NCBI GenBank assembly: GCA_012845835.1
Contig: JABAKD010000026.1
Span: 7,944,058 to 8,008,057, forward strand
Direction of reading: 5' to 3'
Source of the DNA: Undaria pinnatifida
Lineage: Eukaryota; Sar; Phaeophyceae; Laminariales; Alariaceae
Length of the DNA stretch: 64,000 nt
Each line of letters starts with the position of its first letter. Positions within the stretch are counted from its first letter, which is position 1. Below the pieces are notes generated by a model. The model was not told the DNA's origin. It did no database searches and was given only the letters and a program-made list of their open reading frames with translations. The position numbers and the translations under genes are program-made. This document shows positions 50,546 through 62,660 of this stretch, piece after piece.

Positions 50546-51249
50546 ACGACAACCAGTTCGTACTGTCAGTTTCCAAGTGACAACACCAGTAGCAAAGCTG
50601 TTACCACACCACCGGCTGGCTGGTACGCACACGGCAAACCAAATGCTTGGACCTTTTGAGCACAACAGCCTCAATTTAGCAAGTCTCGTCTTTGCATGGC
50701 TCTAGCAGAGGAATCAGCTTGACTGACCATGGGGGGCGGGGGCAGGGGGATGGAGATGGGGAGGGGGAGGGGGGGACCATGAACCACACGACATTTTATC
50801 GCATTACAAGCCATCCCAATCGGGATGTGGCTGTTATGTTAGTAATAGCTTCAAATACCGGTAGCGTCGCAAGTGGAAAGGGGGCACAAAACTCTCGTGA
50901 AAACTAAGGAAAAAATAATCAACGCGCAGGTAAACCCGGCAAGCAACACACACCAGCACAAACGAGTTTATACTATATTTATGCATATCTCTGTCGTTAT
51001 ACCCCGCAAGTACCGGTAGTCCGTACGTACGCACGCGTGCTCGCCTACAGCTCCCCACGCTCTGTGTGCCCTGATTTGACGGACACTATGTCCTAGTAAT
51101 CATCTGCCCTGCGGGTGACTAACAGATTCAAGAGCACAGCAGCAGCACTCTACGAAAGCATACGAACAAACGGACTACTCGTAGCTTTGTTGAACATTAA
51201 CATTGCTTGTGCACACAGCAGTGAAAATTGAGGGAACACCTGTTGTTGC

Positions 51250-51322
51250 ATAATCAAGCCCGTGGTCACAGGACAGGCTCCAGTCACTCTGGAGCTGAGG
51301 AATACCCCAGGGAAAAGCACCA
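51250..51322 (-). repeat. Dispersed repeat A, copy 4
   Basis: ATAATCAAGCCCGTGGTCAC, AGGACAGGCTCCAGTCACTC, TGGAGCTGAGGAATACCCCA. The CTCCAGtcactCTGGAG stem-loop is intact. Confidence 0.85.
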
Positions 51323-51734
51323 ACCTGGTACTGAGTAATAACACTCGAGACCACGACGTATTGCTGCCGCTGTTGCTCTCCCCACTATTAGTATCAACAG
51401 ATTATCTCAGAACGACGACTGCTGCTGTACATAATGCTGCTGCTCACTGCATACCGTACTGCTGGCCAACAAATACCATACGTACGAGTATGCTGCAGCT
51501 GTAGTCTGGTCAACAGGTGCAAGTTGAAACAGGATGACAATCGTACATTTGCGGGGGCTCAGCAGCTCAACACATCATTAGCACCTCCAAACCTGCTATT
51601 CACGGCGGTATATCACAGAAGCAGCAGCAAGCTTTTCAACAAGAGTCATGACGGGTAGGCGTAGGCGACAGGGACTATTTGAGAGCTGCCCCGTTGACGT
51701 TCAGTACAACAAAATCTGCCAGTTTTACGTACTT

Positions 51735-51812
51735 TTATAACAAATTTTCAAGGACGTCAGCCGTGAGTTCGACGAATTTCAGGTCAATACTCATCTTCGC
51801 AAGCTGCGTTGT
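51735..51812 (-). repeat. Dispersed LTA module, ELTAD copy with extended frame
   Basis: Near-identical to 12615-12695 including the upstream GAGTACCAACAACGCAGC. The ATG at 51794 opens the same 17 residues. The stop TAG is TTG here, so the frame ends NLL and then TAA. Confidence 0.85.
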
Positions 51813-51939
51813 TGGTACTCGTAATATACTATTACGTACTTGTACACAAGTGCCTTTTCTTCTTTTTTTCTTTCAACCACCGCTTCTTTACGCTCCAGCT
51901 TAACTCGTAAGAGGTTTGATTAACCCAGGGACCTTCTGG

Positions 51940-52130
51940 ACAAAAGTCGTGGTCACAGGTGTCTTCCTCCCCCCCCCCCCCCGGTGCACGCCTTCATTTT
52001 TATCGCGCATAAGGTGCAGCATTCCCACATTTCAGCTTTTTATGCTCGACGGTTTTCATCGAACTGCTGTTGCTATTTCACGCTCTCGCGCTTTCCGCTC
52101 GTCAGTTTTTCACGCAAGAAAAAGTTGAGC
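51940..52130 (-). repeat. Dispersed repeat B, copy 3
   Basis: On the - strand GCGGAAAGCGCGAGAGCGTG, GCTGCACCTTATGCGCGATA, a G/C run and GACACCTGTGACCACGAC. Confidence 0.8.
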
Positions 52131-53426
52131 AGGAGTACGCACTCGGGAGGATTCAAACCAACATTATTGACTGCTGTTAGCAGGGACATTCACCTACCGA
52201 TACTCCACAGGAACGGACGGACACCTTGCAAATGGCACTTCGACTTGGCACGCACGTTGACCAGACTACACATATGGTAGTGACTACCAGGTAGACTACA
52301 CCTATGGTAGACGAGACTGCTGTAGACGTAGACGAAATCCACACTACTATGGTGAAGTAAAAAGGCTAGTAGAGGCAGTTGGTTCGTTCTCACCTTACAA
52401 CAGGCGAATATAACGCGCGATGCACCCCTCGTCCAGTGAATATACCGATCGATCAGCAGCAAAAAAAATATGAAAACTGGACAACAAGCACGAGGCACGA
52501 CGACAGGACGACGACAGGAGGGCGAGGGCCGCATGAGACAAGAAAAAAGAGGAGAGCTGGGTTTAGCGCGGCATGCGGAGAGGCATGGAAGACGTCATGT
52601 TACGAATAAAAAGATCAGCAAAGAAGGGTCCCCCAGTCTCCCATCGACTCTAAAAACAAGATAAACATACTCGTAATACGTAGCAGCAGTCAACAAACAC
52701 TACGAGTCACCCGCCGCTGTCAAAACCTCAAAACAACACGGCCGCTTTTCGAAACACACAGGCCTGCACATAGCAGCGCCACACGTCTCACACCCGACTT
52801 CCCCGCCCTTGAGAGGTGCACACCCAGAGCACAAACTCTAGCACTCAACACCAAACAAACGCTGTGATGCTGCTGCGTGTATAACGCCAACACCAACACC
52901 CCAACCTATTATCTCTTCGCCCCAGCAAAACATACTCACTTCCACCCACGATCGCCCAAACACTCGTCGACAGACCCGCGTATGACTCTGCCATAGCCCA
53001 CCCTGCGCTGCTAATACAACACGGACGTTCCAGTCGGGTATACAAGCTCCTCCGTAGCACTATTCTCGGACAGCAGGAACCCTGCTTGCGTGCCGAAGCA
53101 AGGTCGAAAGGTCTAGCGTCGAGAGCAAACGAGTGCACGCGGCGGGTCTTTGACTCTGAGATTCTTTCGCTGCGTGTCTGGGGGGGGGGGCAGGGGTGAT
53201 GATTCTTTATACTACGAACGAATAGTATTAATAGTGTTCTTGTTCTTCGGAATGTCCCACTTTTTCATGTGAACCTGGAAGAGAAAAATCTTACTCGTGC
53301 CTAGTATGCATCATACGTACATACGGAACGGCCCATAAGATATTTCAACTCCCAAATAGTGTTTTTTTTTTACACAATTATTTTTTCTGTGAAAGATCGT
53401 TCTATCTTGCTGCCTGCTGCCTCCAG
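52131..53426. other. No supported gene
   Basis: ORFs up to 114 codons occur on both strands without recognisable motifs. A G run is at 53180. Confidence 0.4.
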
Positions 53427-54288
53427 ATCTCTGCGTAGTTCAACGCGTGAAGGACACGCACGCGTGGAGCCTGCACTGCGACAGGTTGCGCCATACCTGG
53501 TAGCAGTCCAACAGCAGCAGGTAGCACTTTACCACGAGGTATAGGGTTTGTTTAGTAGCATACCATATAGCCCTCAGTCCGGCATCCCGATCCAAAACAA
53601 CAACCGCACATCATCGTCATCCCATCCATGATCAACATCATCCAGTAGAGACTTCACCGCGCGTTCTCACCTACCCCAAACATACCTGAGGGTAAAGTAC
53701 CAAACTTATTACCCAAAGTTGGTATACGAGGTATACCCTGGTACGTTTTTTAGTGGTCCCTCACATTGCAATTGGTTTCAGATCGAGTGTTCAGATCATC
53801 CAAGCATGCAGCTTCAAGCCGCGCCCCTTGGCCTGGGTATGGGTCGGGGCTGGGGTTAACACAACAACCAGCACAAACAGACTGATGTTGAGCCTCGATC
53901 AACTCTAGACAGTTTTTTTTTGTGGATGGCATGAGTGAATATTTGAGTGAGAGCGCTTGTTGTACATACGCAATCACTCGTGGTGGTAATATCTGGCACC
54001 AGGTATACTACAACAAACTGCTGCTGTGCATCGACACGGTTTGTCCGAATCGCGCTAGAATGAAAGAGGTCTGTGAAAAAAGGGATTCGAGGCGCTTGCC
54101 TAGTTCCAACGTTCCAACCCTTGTTCCTCTCGGTATACCTATCTATGGTAATACACAGGCCTCTCCCAAGTAACACATCATCCTCTTCACGTATTCCTGA
54201 TGCTACTCGTAGGTCTTTGCAGGCCTTCCAGAGAAGAAGCAGTGCCACAACACTAGCCCACCCTGATGAGCTGCATAATAATATGCCG
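53427..54288 (+). CDS. Candidate exon pair of unknown protein
   Basis: 53427-53538 lies between a good acceptor (TGCTGCCTCCAG) and a donor (GTATAG) and reads EGHARVEPALRQVAPYLVAV then QQQQVALYHE, ending in phase 0. The next plausible acceptor, GTCTTTGCAG, opens a phase-0 segment from 54223 reading AFQRRSSATTLAHPDELHNN. Joined, they would form a continuous helix-rich stretch. The second segment runs into a T tract and repeat D, so the gene, if real, is truncated. No family recognised and no upstream exon found. Confidence 0.25.
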
Positions 54289-54312
54289 TTTTTTTTTTGT
54301 TCTTTTTCTTTT

Positions 54313-54372
54313 ATCCTCCGGCGGATGGGGAAAAATAAAGCTTTAGCTCACCACACTTCCACGTATTTGCAG
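54313..54372 (+). repeat. Dispersed repeat D, copy 3
   Basis: ATCCTCCGGCGGATGGGGAA, AAATAAAGCTTTAGCTCACC, ACACTTCCACGTATTTGCAG, preceded by a T run. Confidence 0.8.
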
Positions 54373-54387
54373 AACTACCTGTGGAAG

Positions 54388-57300
54388 ATTCGAGTGCCGC
54401 AAGAGCAGAGTGGACGTAGCGCCGATTTCCTGTCCCGTCTGCCACAGCCTGCCACAGAACACGGTCGTAGTGGGTCTAACCGGCTCACTGCCACAAGATA
54501 ATCGCGGTAACTAACTCATCCAGACTTGCGGGTTTCGCACTCGTCGTTCACTGGTCCCCGATGTCAGCTTGGGTAGGCTGGTGCCCCGTCCCGACAGCAG
54601 TGCTGTTTTGGTTGGGCTCTCTTTTACGTTTTCTGATTTCCTCGATTTTTGCGTACACGGATCAGGTACAACATGGGGTATAACCAGGTTCCTGCTCCTT
54701 CGGGGAGATTCGTCGCTCGTATTCCTGCCCCCGGCAACGTCTCGATCGCCGTCCCGACCGCCCGGTGCAATTGTTGCCTCCGTCGACACGTTATTCGCTT
54801 CGTTTCTTGCTGTATTTTCCGCACGGCACGGCCTCCGAAGAGGCCTCGCCTGCTGCTACAAATGCCGCCCAGCTTGCCTCTTCCCCAACGAGCCCTCCAC
54901 AGGGAGCTGACTCCGTTGCGATCGCTGATCCGGTGCCCCCGACTACCGTGGCGCTGCTGTCCTCCGAAGGCATTTCCACCAGGACGCGTCGACGAACAGC
55001 CGCAGCTGCAGGCACAGACAGACAACTGCGGGAACTATGGCTTCGGGCCCGTCGGGGCCCCTCGTCCACCTGCTCGGCAATTCAACACCCCACTCCGAGC
55101 CCCCCGGCCGCAACCGCCTCTGCCCGTCGTTTCGGCCCCTGCTCCTTCCCCCTCGCCTGTCCCGACGGTACCTATTTCGTCCGACTGCGACCGCGCCGAG
55201 CTTGTGAGAACCCGTCTATTGAGACGTCCTTCCCCCCTGGCACCCCGCCCGTCACAACGGCCGACTTCCACGCTCTTGGCGCTTGTTCTAAACCTCGGTT
55301 TGGTGATTCCGCCGCACGTATGTCGCCCGCCGATTGGGAGCGGGAGCAAACAACCCGGGCCCACGCGCCAAGCCGCCATGCGATACATCATTCTCGGCCG
55401 ACCGCTGGCCCTGCCCAACGATCGTTATATCGTGTTTACCCTCGCACCAGCACCCTTCCCTCTCCAGGAGGTTCAGGACCTTGCTGGTAAGGGTCGCCTC
55501 CTCTCCACCAACGCTAGCATTGTCCTCTTCGCCCGAAAACCGACGCTTCCGTCCCTCTGCTGGCTCACAGCGACCAGTGTGACGCTCGACTTGTTAAGTG
55601 AACGGCGAGTCTTTTTGCATGTACGTGCCGCTTCTTATGCGCCCTTGGGTTACGCAGGCTTGCCATCAAACGGACTCCTGTTACGTGGGCGCTATGCACA
55701 CCCTTCGAATGCTCGAACACTTTCACTGGTGGATTGGCATGGACATTTACACCCGGTGGTGGATTCTCAGCTGTCTCAAGTGCCAAGCACGAAAAACTTG
55801 CCACTGCCGGTTCGCTACCCCATCAGCTTGATACACTGCCAGAGGGGGGTGGCGTCGCTATCGGCACAGATTTGTTTTGCCCTCTTCCGGCCACGACTCA
55901 GGGCAACCCCTTAACCTTGCCCTTTAGTCACCGTGTCAGCCGCAGCGCGGACATGTTCGCAGTCACTGCAGCTGAAATCAAAGCTCGCTGCAGGGTACGG
56001 ATAATGTCCTCATCAAAAAGTATATTCCCCTCTGGGATTGTCCGCGAAGCAAGCTCTGAGATAACGGCCTCCAGTTTTGCTCGACGTTTTCGCACGTTGT
56101 ATGCGCACAAGCTTCTCGTGGTTCGCACAATTACAGCTAGCTTCTACCATCCGAACGGCGACGATGGTGCGGAGCGTGTGAATAGCACACGATAGCCGAA
56201 ATGGTTGCGATGGTCGTCAATGAGCGCCAAAACGACTGGGGGTGCAAGGCTAACTCACGTTGGATTCGCGTATTATACAAAAGTTCGGACAGCGCCGCCC
56301 CGGGTTTAGCTCCCAACGAGTTCCACAGTGGCAGGCTCCACGACTTCCTATGATTTTCGAACGCGCCGGGGTCGCCGGATATAAGAACTTGTCCCACGAC
56401 AAGCTCACCTACCTCGACCTAGCGACAGGCCTCCAGCCGCGCTCATACGATATTGTTCGCGAGCATCACGCCCTTTCAGTTTCTTGCATGGCTCGGCGCC
56501 CCTGCGGACGCGCTGCATCAGGTTCCCAAATCCTTCTTTGGCGATTAGGCATAGGTGTACAATACGGCCCTGACCATGCTCCAGGACGTGGAAACGGACT
56601 CCAAAGTCCTCAAAGTCTAACTTTTGCTCAATTGGACGGGGCCCTATAGAATCCTGGCGGTCGGCGCTTTCCCCTCCGGTGGGTGACACAAGCTATTTAT
56701 AGGGTAGAGGTGAACCCTTGTTTCGTGAGGCTCCTCACATGATAAACTACTGTACTCCAATACCCGACCCCAAACAAAACGATTTCGAGAAAAATGAATA
56801 TGCAACCAGATGCACAAGATCCATTGGCCTAGGTATAAAATCATGTCGCGAAAAGAAAGAATATCATTCCGACGATATATTCGTAGTATTAATATTATTA
56901 ATAGTATCAACAGTATACATAGTATTAATAGTATTAATAGGTCGAGGAGCCCCGTCAATCAGAAGATATTTTCACTAGAGAAATGATACTTCTACCGTGG
57001 CAAGAGTCGGGTCCCCTCTCGCCTCACACCACCTATACTTGAATCTCCCTTCCAATAGGCCCAGTGCGGATGTCTATCGAAGCGTTTCGGTGACGCGCTG
57101 CAAGCCCTGTGACCACTCCCACGACAGTGCCGACATGCTAAAGTATTCTCTGGCGGGGTTGACGTAACATGTGCTCCACAAACATTCCAGCAATACCCTC
57201 CCCGCACGACGTCACTCAAGAAGACGTCGTGCCCCCCCTCCAACGCCTCGAAATGGAAAAGATCACCGGAGACCAATCAGTTCGTGGTGGAGGCAGATTC

Positions 57301-57782
57301 GTCGTCGAGGTGATGTACGAGACGCATTGAACGGAACTCTCTCGGCCATTCTGGGTACGGGGAAAAGACCTCCAGCTATCCCGCCATCAGGTCCTGCTTA
57401 AATGGGCCGGCGCTCCGTATCAGCACCGTCAAACCGAACGCCTCTACCGCCGGGTCCGAAATGGTGTCGCCCAACGGGAAGTTTCACGAAGTAAAAAGCG
57501 AACGTTTTGTGACGCTCGGCTATGGCTGCGTCCCGCGTCCGGATCGGCTTCAACGTCACAGCACCACGCTTTTTCCCAGCTGTGCTCGCGTTTGGTACAA
57601 GAGCGACGACGGTTTCTTATGGCTTGGAAAAAGCAGTACTAGTACAACTACGGGTGGGGTATTATTCGTGTGTGTTTCTAGATAACTCGGGACCGAACAA
57701 GCCTTCCCTTTCTCCGGCGCCCTGCACGACTTCAACGGGAGCTGCGCTCGGGGTTCTTGTGTCTGCAAGTCTAGTTAGCTAA
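54388..57782 (+). pseudogene. Degenerate Ty3/Gypsy retrotransposon: RNase H end, integrase, C-terminal domain
   Basis: Pieces in the expected order but several frames. The tail of RNase H (ADFLSRLPQPATE, near 54417) comes first. A 1.1-kb Pro/Ala/Ser-rich linker follows (54500-55590), part of which gives a 421-codon ORF. The integrase zinc-binding domain is at 55598-55831 (VPLLMRPWVTQACH, MLEHFHWWIGM, LSCLKCQARK with C-x2-C). The core is at 55830-56200 (GTDLFCPLPATTQGN, then ASFYHPNGDDGAERVN with the final Glu). The post-core region has GLAPNEFHSGRLHDF and YDIVREHHALSVS, then LNWTGPYRILAVG at about 56625. After an AT-rich insertion (56690-56975) the C-terminal part resumes at about 57170-57760 (LKWAGAPYQHRQTERLYRR, FVTLGYGCVPRPDRL, VWYKSDDGFLWLGK). 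No intact RT remains and the frame is broken many times. Confidence 0.85.
56690..56975. repeat. AT-rich insertion, also present at 62516-62660
   Basis: ACCC.AAA...ATG.ATTC.GAGAAAAA, GCAACC.A.TG.ACAAGA, CATGGCCTAG, GAATA.CATTCCGACGA and GGAGCCCCGYCA recur at 62516-62660 in the same order. Here it also carries a TATTAATAG microsatellite (56885-56945). It interrupts the Gypsy C-terminal region. Confidence 0.6.
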
Positions 57783-57789
57783 CGCGTTC

Positions 57790-58790
57790 GTACGGGAGGT
57801 CCAGCGTAACTCAGATACATACCGAGACACGCACGGGGTCAGCTGATTTTGGGTCGTCGCTGAGATAGGTAGTTATCCGTTTTTCTGGGTTGGAGGTCGA
57901 GTTTTTTTCGTAGGATCTTCTTGCGACTTTCTCTGGGTTTGCACTGGGTTCCGGGTTCAGTTTTTGCCTGTTTTTCGTACTGCCAACCCGAACCCCCCGC
58001 TCAGAGCCGGGGGCGTTTTGGGTAAGCTTGTCGCTTACTCTGCGCACGGAACCGCGCTTTCGTGTTGGTTTGTGTTTTCGCCCTCCCGACCCCCTCTGTC
58101 TCAGAGCTGGGGGTGGTCCATGTATTGTGGCTGCTCATTTTGTGACACAGGACTAGTTGTGTGATTTTCGTGTTCTACCTTTGCAGCGATACGTTTTCAT
58201 CCCTTTCTCGCCCTCGCTCTTGGAATGTGGTGGTAGCGAGGCTTTGCCACTTTTCTTCGACACGTTCTCGCTCCCCCTTTCCCCCCAACGGCGATGTGGC
58301 GGTGGATTCGTTTGTTTGCTTGGCGTTTTCTCGGGGCTGTTCGGCTGGGCTTCCACGATTTTCCCCCTTTTCGTGGCACTTCTTCGCGACTTTGTAGCCT
58401 CGCTGTTTAGAGGGTGTTGGAGTGGGCTTTGAGGACTCATGTTCTAGTTCGCGCAACAGATAATTCCCCGAGTCTCCCATGTCTACCTGCATGTACGGCC
58501 CATCAAGATGGCCTAGTGTTGGGCTAGTGTTATGGTTCTGCCCTGCAGGTACGGCAAAACCTAGGAATAGGATACGGGATTGGATTGTGTAATACCTCGG
58601 AGGATATGTTAGACAGGAAAACAGGAGACAGGTGAGATATGTGTCTCACCTTTCCTGATCAGACTTCTTCGCGACCTGCATTGGATAACTTGTCCACTCA
58701 GGGCGCAATTTAATGACAACGAGGATCTGCTCAACAAGCAAACCTAGCAGAGGATAGATACCCTGCGTCTCTGTAGCAATCACCGTACAA
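57790..58790 (+). mobile_element. Probable 3' LTR of the Gypsy element
   Basis: Directly follows the end of the pol-like sequence. Segments such as CCGTTTTTCTGGGTT, CCCGCTCAGAGCCGGG, CAGGACTAGTTGTGTG, a GGAGTGGGCTTT end, TAGTGTTATGGT and GCTCAACAAGCAAACC are matched in order by 59560-60540. Exact ends could not be fixed. Confidence 0.5.
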
Positions 58791-59267
58791 GGTACCGCGT
58801 ATGACTAACGGCGAAAGGTGAAAAGCGTAGAGGTAAAGTTACGCGAGGCGATTCGAACGCTGGCTGCAATGGCGGGAGCTGTCGCGAAAAACTAGCGGCA
58901 CGCGGCAAAAACGATACGTACGTACGAGTATAGAAATTGGCAAGCGAATCTGAGGTAAGATTGGTTGTTGGCCCGGAGGTAGAATCAACGACGGATCCAA
59001 CTCAGAAAGAAGAAAAAAAGTGTGAAAAAAACTCGACGCACAACTCAGATAAAAACGAGAAAAAAAACTGCGCAGCCAACCGTGGCGTGAAACCTAGCCT
59101 CGTAACTATGTTTTTGTGCCTTGAGATTCGTCAATGTTGGATTGCGTCCCCCGTACAGCTACTTTACCTAAGTGGACATGCATACACCGAAAGCACGTAC
59201 ATCAACACGTACATCCCCCGTCGAAAAGGCGCTTGGTCGGGTCCAGAACATGCAGTAATGTACTGCT
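58791..59267. other. Spacer without supported gene
   Basis: A Lys/Glu-rich stretch (58980-59060) lies within a 168-codon ORF (58937-59443) whose right part is LTR-like repeat, so the ORF is probably fortuitous. Confidence 0.4.
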
Positions 59268-60556
59268 ATGGTACCCTTGAAAGGCTGGTAATTACTCCGA
59301 GAATGGGTAATTGGTCCGTTTTCGTATTGATAGGATGGCATTTTGTATTCGGGACAACCACGAGAGGGACGGGCGAGAGCCCGCACTGTTCAGATGCCAT
59401 CATGACTCTGGAATTAACAAAGCTGTTTCTCTCCAATTTTTAAGCTTCGCGAAAGAGAGTAACACCAACGACTAGCTCAATAGGCAGACCCGCGGAGATA
59501 GTCTGTGCCCCACCTAGTCACCTCACAAATGGCGTCGTCGGTACGACTAGAAGCTACGGGTGAACTCACAATGGGTTTCGAATCAAAAGTTTTCCGTTTT
59601 TTTCTGGGTAACGAGGTTTGGGTTCTTCTCCTTGGGTTGTTTTGTGGTGTTTTCTGCGTTGGGCTGTTGGGGCGGTTCCTGCCGTTCTGTTTTTTTTTAG
59701 TCCTGCCGATCCCCCCCGCTCAGTACCGGGACATGATCTGGGTAATCAAGTCGGTACTTGAGGCACAGGACTGTCGGTCTTTCGTGTTCTTTCAAGTTTC
59801 ACCCCGCCGACGCCCTCCTCAGCCCCGAGCCGGGGAGGGGGTGTACTCAATTTGGGGGGGGAGGGGTTAGGATAATCTGTCTGCACACAACGTGGCACAG
59901 GACTGTTAGCTATTTTGTTTCATTGTCTTTGATCTGCATTTCAACGAAGCACTTCTCCCCCTTGCGGGGCTGTAGGTGGGCTCACCTTTCTGTTTCGTGT
60001 ATTTTTTGCTTTCTCGTCTTCCCCCCCCGCCATGCTGGCGGTCCGCGGAAAAGGTTTGGCTTGATTTTTCTTGTCATAGCATCTACGTCTTTCCTTCAAT
60101 TGCAGTTCTTCGCGCTTTTCCCGGCTGCCGAGTCTGTCCGTTCAAAAGGTGCGGGAGTGGATTTTGAATAGGTTTTTTAGGAGCCGCATCTTCGACTCAT
60201 GTTTTAGCTTATGGAACCGGTGTTTCCCCGAAATTTCCATATTTCTACATATGCGGCTCATCAGTGTGGGCGAGTGTTATGGTACGGCCTTGAAATGCTG
60301 GTAACTACTCCGAGAATGGGTAATTGGTCCGTTTTCGTATGGTCAAGACAGCATTTTGCATTCGGGATAATCATGAGATGGGACGGGCGAGAGTCCGCAA
60401 TGTTTGGAGGCCATCACGACTCTGGGATTAATAGAGCTGCTTCTAGAGCTCCAACTTTTACGCTTCGCGAAAGTGAGTAACACCAAGGGCTAGCTTAATA
60501 GGCAGACCCGCAGGGATAATCTCTTCCCCACCTGGTAATAGCAACTTCACAACACC
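59268..60556 (+). mobile_element. Two Gypsy LTR end copies with primer-binding site
   Basis: 59268-59528 and 60271-60556 share TCCGAGAATGGGTAATTGGT, CCGTTTTCGTAT, GGGACGGGCGAGAG, CTTCGCGAAAG.GAGTAACAC and AATAGGCAGACCCGC. The first is followed at 59530-59543 by TGGCGTCGTCGGTA, one base different from the primer-binding sites at 7218 and 19133. The DNA between (59560-60240) resembles the U3-like part of 57790-58490. Confidence 0.6.
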
Positions 60557-60659
60557 CCATCCGCAGGTGTGCTCGTGCTGGTTTTCCCTAGCCATCGTGC
60601 ACTGTCTTTTTCTTTGTACCAAAGATGAGCAAAGTTGGGAAGAACCATAATCGATTATA

Positions 60660-62270
60660 CGGGCGGATATTTAGGGTGGCTAAAATTGTTTTCGCAGTGC
60701 CAGCCCATTAAACCAAGGTCTGCTGGCAAAAGAGCTGGAGGTTCATTCCCCCTTCTCAAGATGAGCGAGAGGGTCCTGTCCGTCCATTGCGCCACCTCGA
60801 CCGCGGTCTGATTGATGGCCGGTTTTTTGTTCGAGCTAGAGCCTTTGAAGGAGTGTCGAAACGTCGCCTGAGTGACATAGTGCTCGGGGAGAAGATTTTT
60901 TATAAAGTTGTTGAGCATATGTTGTGGCAAATATTTCGACATATGTCACCAACGTCGTGGAAACTGGCACGCGTCTTGCAGCGCGCCATGGAGACGGGGC
61001 GGTGCGCAATCGCGCTTGGCCTGTCTAAGGGAAGATCAAATTTTAGGGACTCAGCACTAAGAAGGGAACAGTCTCGTGTTGTATCGTCGGAAGATCAGGG
61101 GCTATTAATAACTGTACTACATTTTGTAGGGGCCCCTTCAATTGACGAAAAGTGTGGCCTTGAACGGTATTTGTGTCCGTGCCGGCCTTCACCTTCTCGC
61201 CTGGCGGATTGCGACTGCCGTACTTTACATCCATACGCAATCGCCAGTAGCAAGTTGGAGAACTTGGCACGACGCGCTGAAGAGGCCGGTTTGCGGCGGT
61301 TCATGCGAGAAGCTGTGGAGTCAAGTTTTTCGCAAATGGTAGCATACGGGCGCTGGTGGAGGCTTGTCACCAGGTCGAAACTTTTTGTGAGCTGATCGTG
61401 GGACAAAGTTTGATGTCCGGCAACCCCGGCAGCGCGCTCGAAAATCGAGAGAGGAAGCCGTGAAAACCTATCCATCCATGCCAATCTCGTTGGGAATCCG
61501 GTGGCGGCGCTGACCGAACTGTTGCAACCAAATTTATGTGTGCGTGAGAGAGCTGTGCACCCCAGTCATCTTGACGTTTATCGACGACCGTCAGATAGCG
61601 ACCGTGTTTGCCGTCATGCAACTAACACGTTCTACACCGCCGTTGCTGTCCAAGTGGTGGGAGCTGGTGGCGATTGCACGAGTTCCAAGAAGCATGTAGA
61701 CAGCTTGTGAAGACTTCGAGCAGAGCCGTAGGCCGTTGCGCGACAGTATGCTGCGGGCACAACTTTAGCGGGGATGCGCCAATTGAGAAAGACTTTGGCA
61801 GTGCCTGTGAGAGTAACCTCGGTGACCGTAGCAGCAACCATCCCCGTGCTGCGGTTAAAACGACCAGTAAAGAGAAAACTGCAGGTGTTACCGCGGGGCG
61901 TGACCGGACGAGGGCTAAAACGCCCACGCTGATCGCGATCCTGGGTCAAGCAGGCTACGGCGGCGAGATGATGGGCCGGCGGACATTCAACCGTGAAAAA
62001 TTCCGTGCTTGGTACTTCAGACAGTGAGTGGCAGAGCCGCCATCAAGTGCAAAATGCTCATATGACGTATGAATTCCAACCCACCGGTAAAACCGCTGCA
62101 GCATGTGCGTAGGGCTTGCGTCTCGCCAAGGTGGCAGAAAGTCGTCGAGCAGAAAGCCTACATGATCCAAGAGCGCGCAAGAAACGGCATCGTGAAGACG
62201 CCTGATACGATTGGGGTATGGTAACACCATTTTTTTCCGAGGTTCTTCACTTGAGGATCTCGACACCTTT
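60660..62270 (-). pseudogene. Degenerate Ty3/Gypsy integrase region
   Basis: Read on the - strand from 62270 downward: zinc-binding end (MLQRFYRWVGI, HCLKYQARN with the second Cys changed to Tyr), core (RPVTPRGNTCSFLFTGRFNR), a MHDGKHGRYLTVVDKRQDDW segment, LPGLPDIKLCPTIS and, from 61484, FSRLPLSIFERAAGVAGHQT followed by SHDQLTKSFDLVTSLHQRPY. These align in order with the Gypsy copy at 55598-56640 but with different lesions, so this is a separate, opposite-strand relative. Sequence from 61040 to 60660 is no longer recognisable as pol. Confidence 0.8.
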
Positions 62271-62515
62271 CTTACCCTTTCTTACCCTTTCTTACCCTTT
62301 CTTAATCTTTGTTAACCTTTCTTAACCTTTCTTAACCTTTCTTAACCTTTCTTGAGCTTTCTTAAGCTTTCTTAAGCTTTCTTAAGCTTTCTGAACCTTT
62401 CTGAACCTTTCTAAACCTTTCTAAACCTCTCTGAACCTCTCTGAACCTTTCTTAACCTTTTTTAACCTTTATTAAACTTTCTTGACCTTTCTTGACCTTT
62501 CTTGACCTTTCTTGA
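62268..62515. repeat. CTTAACCTTT minisatellite (10-bp unit)
   Basis: About 25 units of CTTAACCTTT with variants CTTACCCTTT, CTTAAGCTTT, CTGAACCTTT and CTTGACCTTT grouped in runs, which indicates local unit amplification. Confidence 0.95.
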
Positions 62516-62660
62516 CCCAAAAAATGATTCAGAGAAAAAGCTGAAAGTGCAACCCAATGAACAAGAAAAAACATGGCCTAGCTACACACCACGAATAATT
62601 ATTGCGGAACAAAAATAACGTTCCGACGACAATGGGTTAAGGAGCCCCGCCATGCAACCA

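Noticed and set aside
49946..50674. 242-codon - strand ORF
   Set aside because: It runs through dispersed repeats A and B and has no domain; related repeats elsewhere translate differently, so the frame is fortuitous.
54765..55490. 241-codon ORF in a second frame of the Gypsy linker as a separate gene
   Set aside because: It overlaps the 421-codon frame and has the same biased Pro/Ala composition; more likely a composition effect or frameshifted pol.
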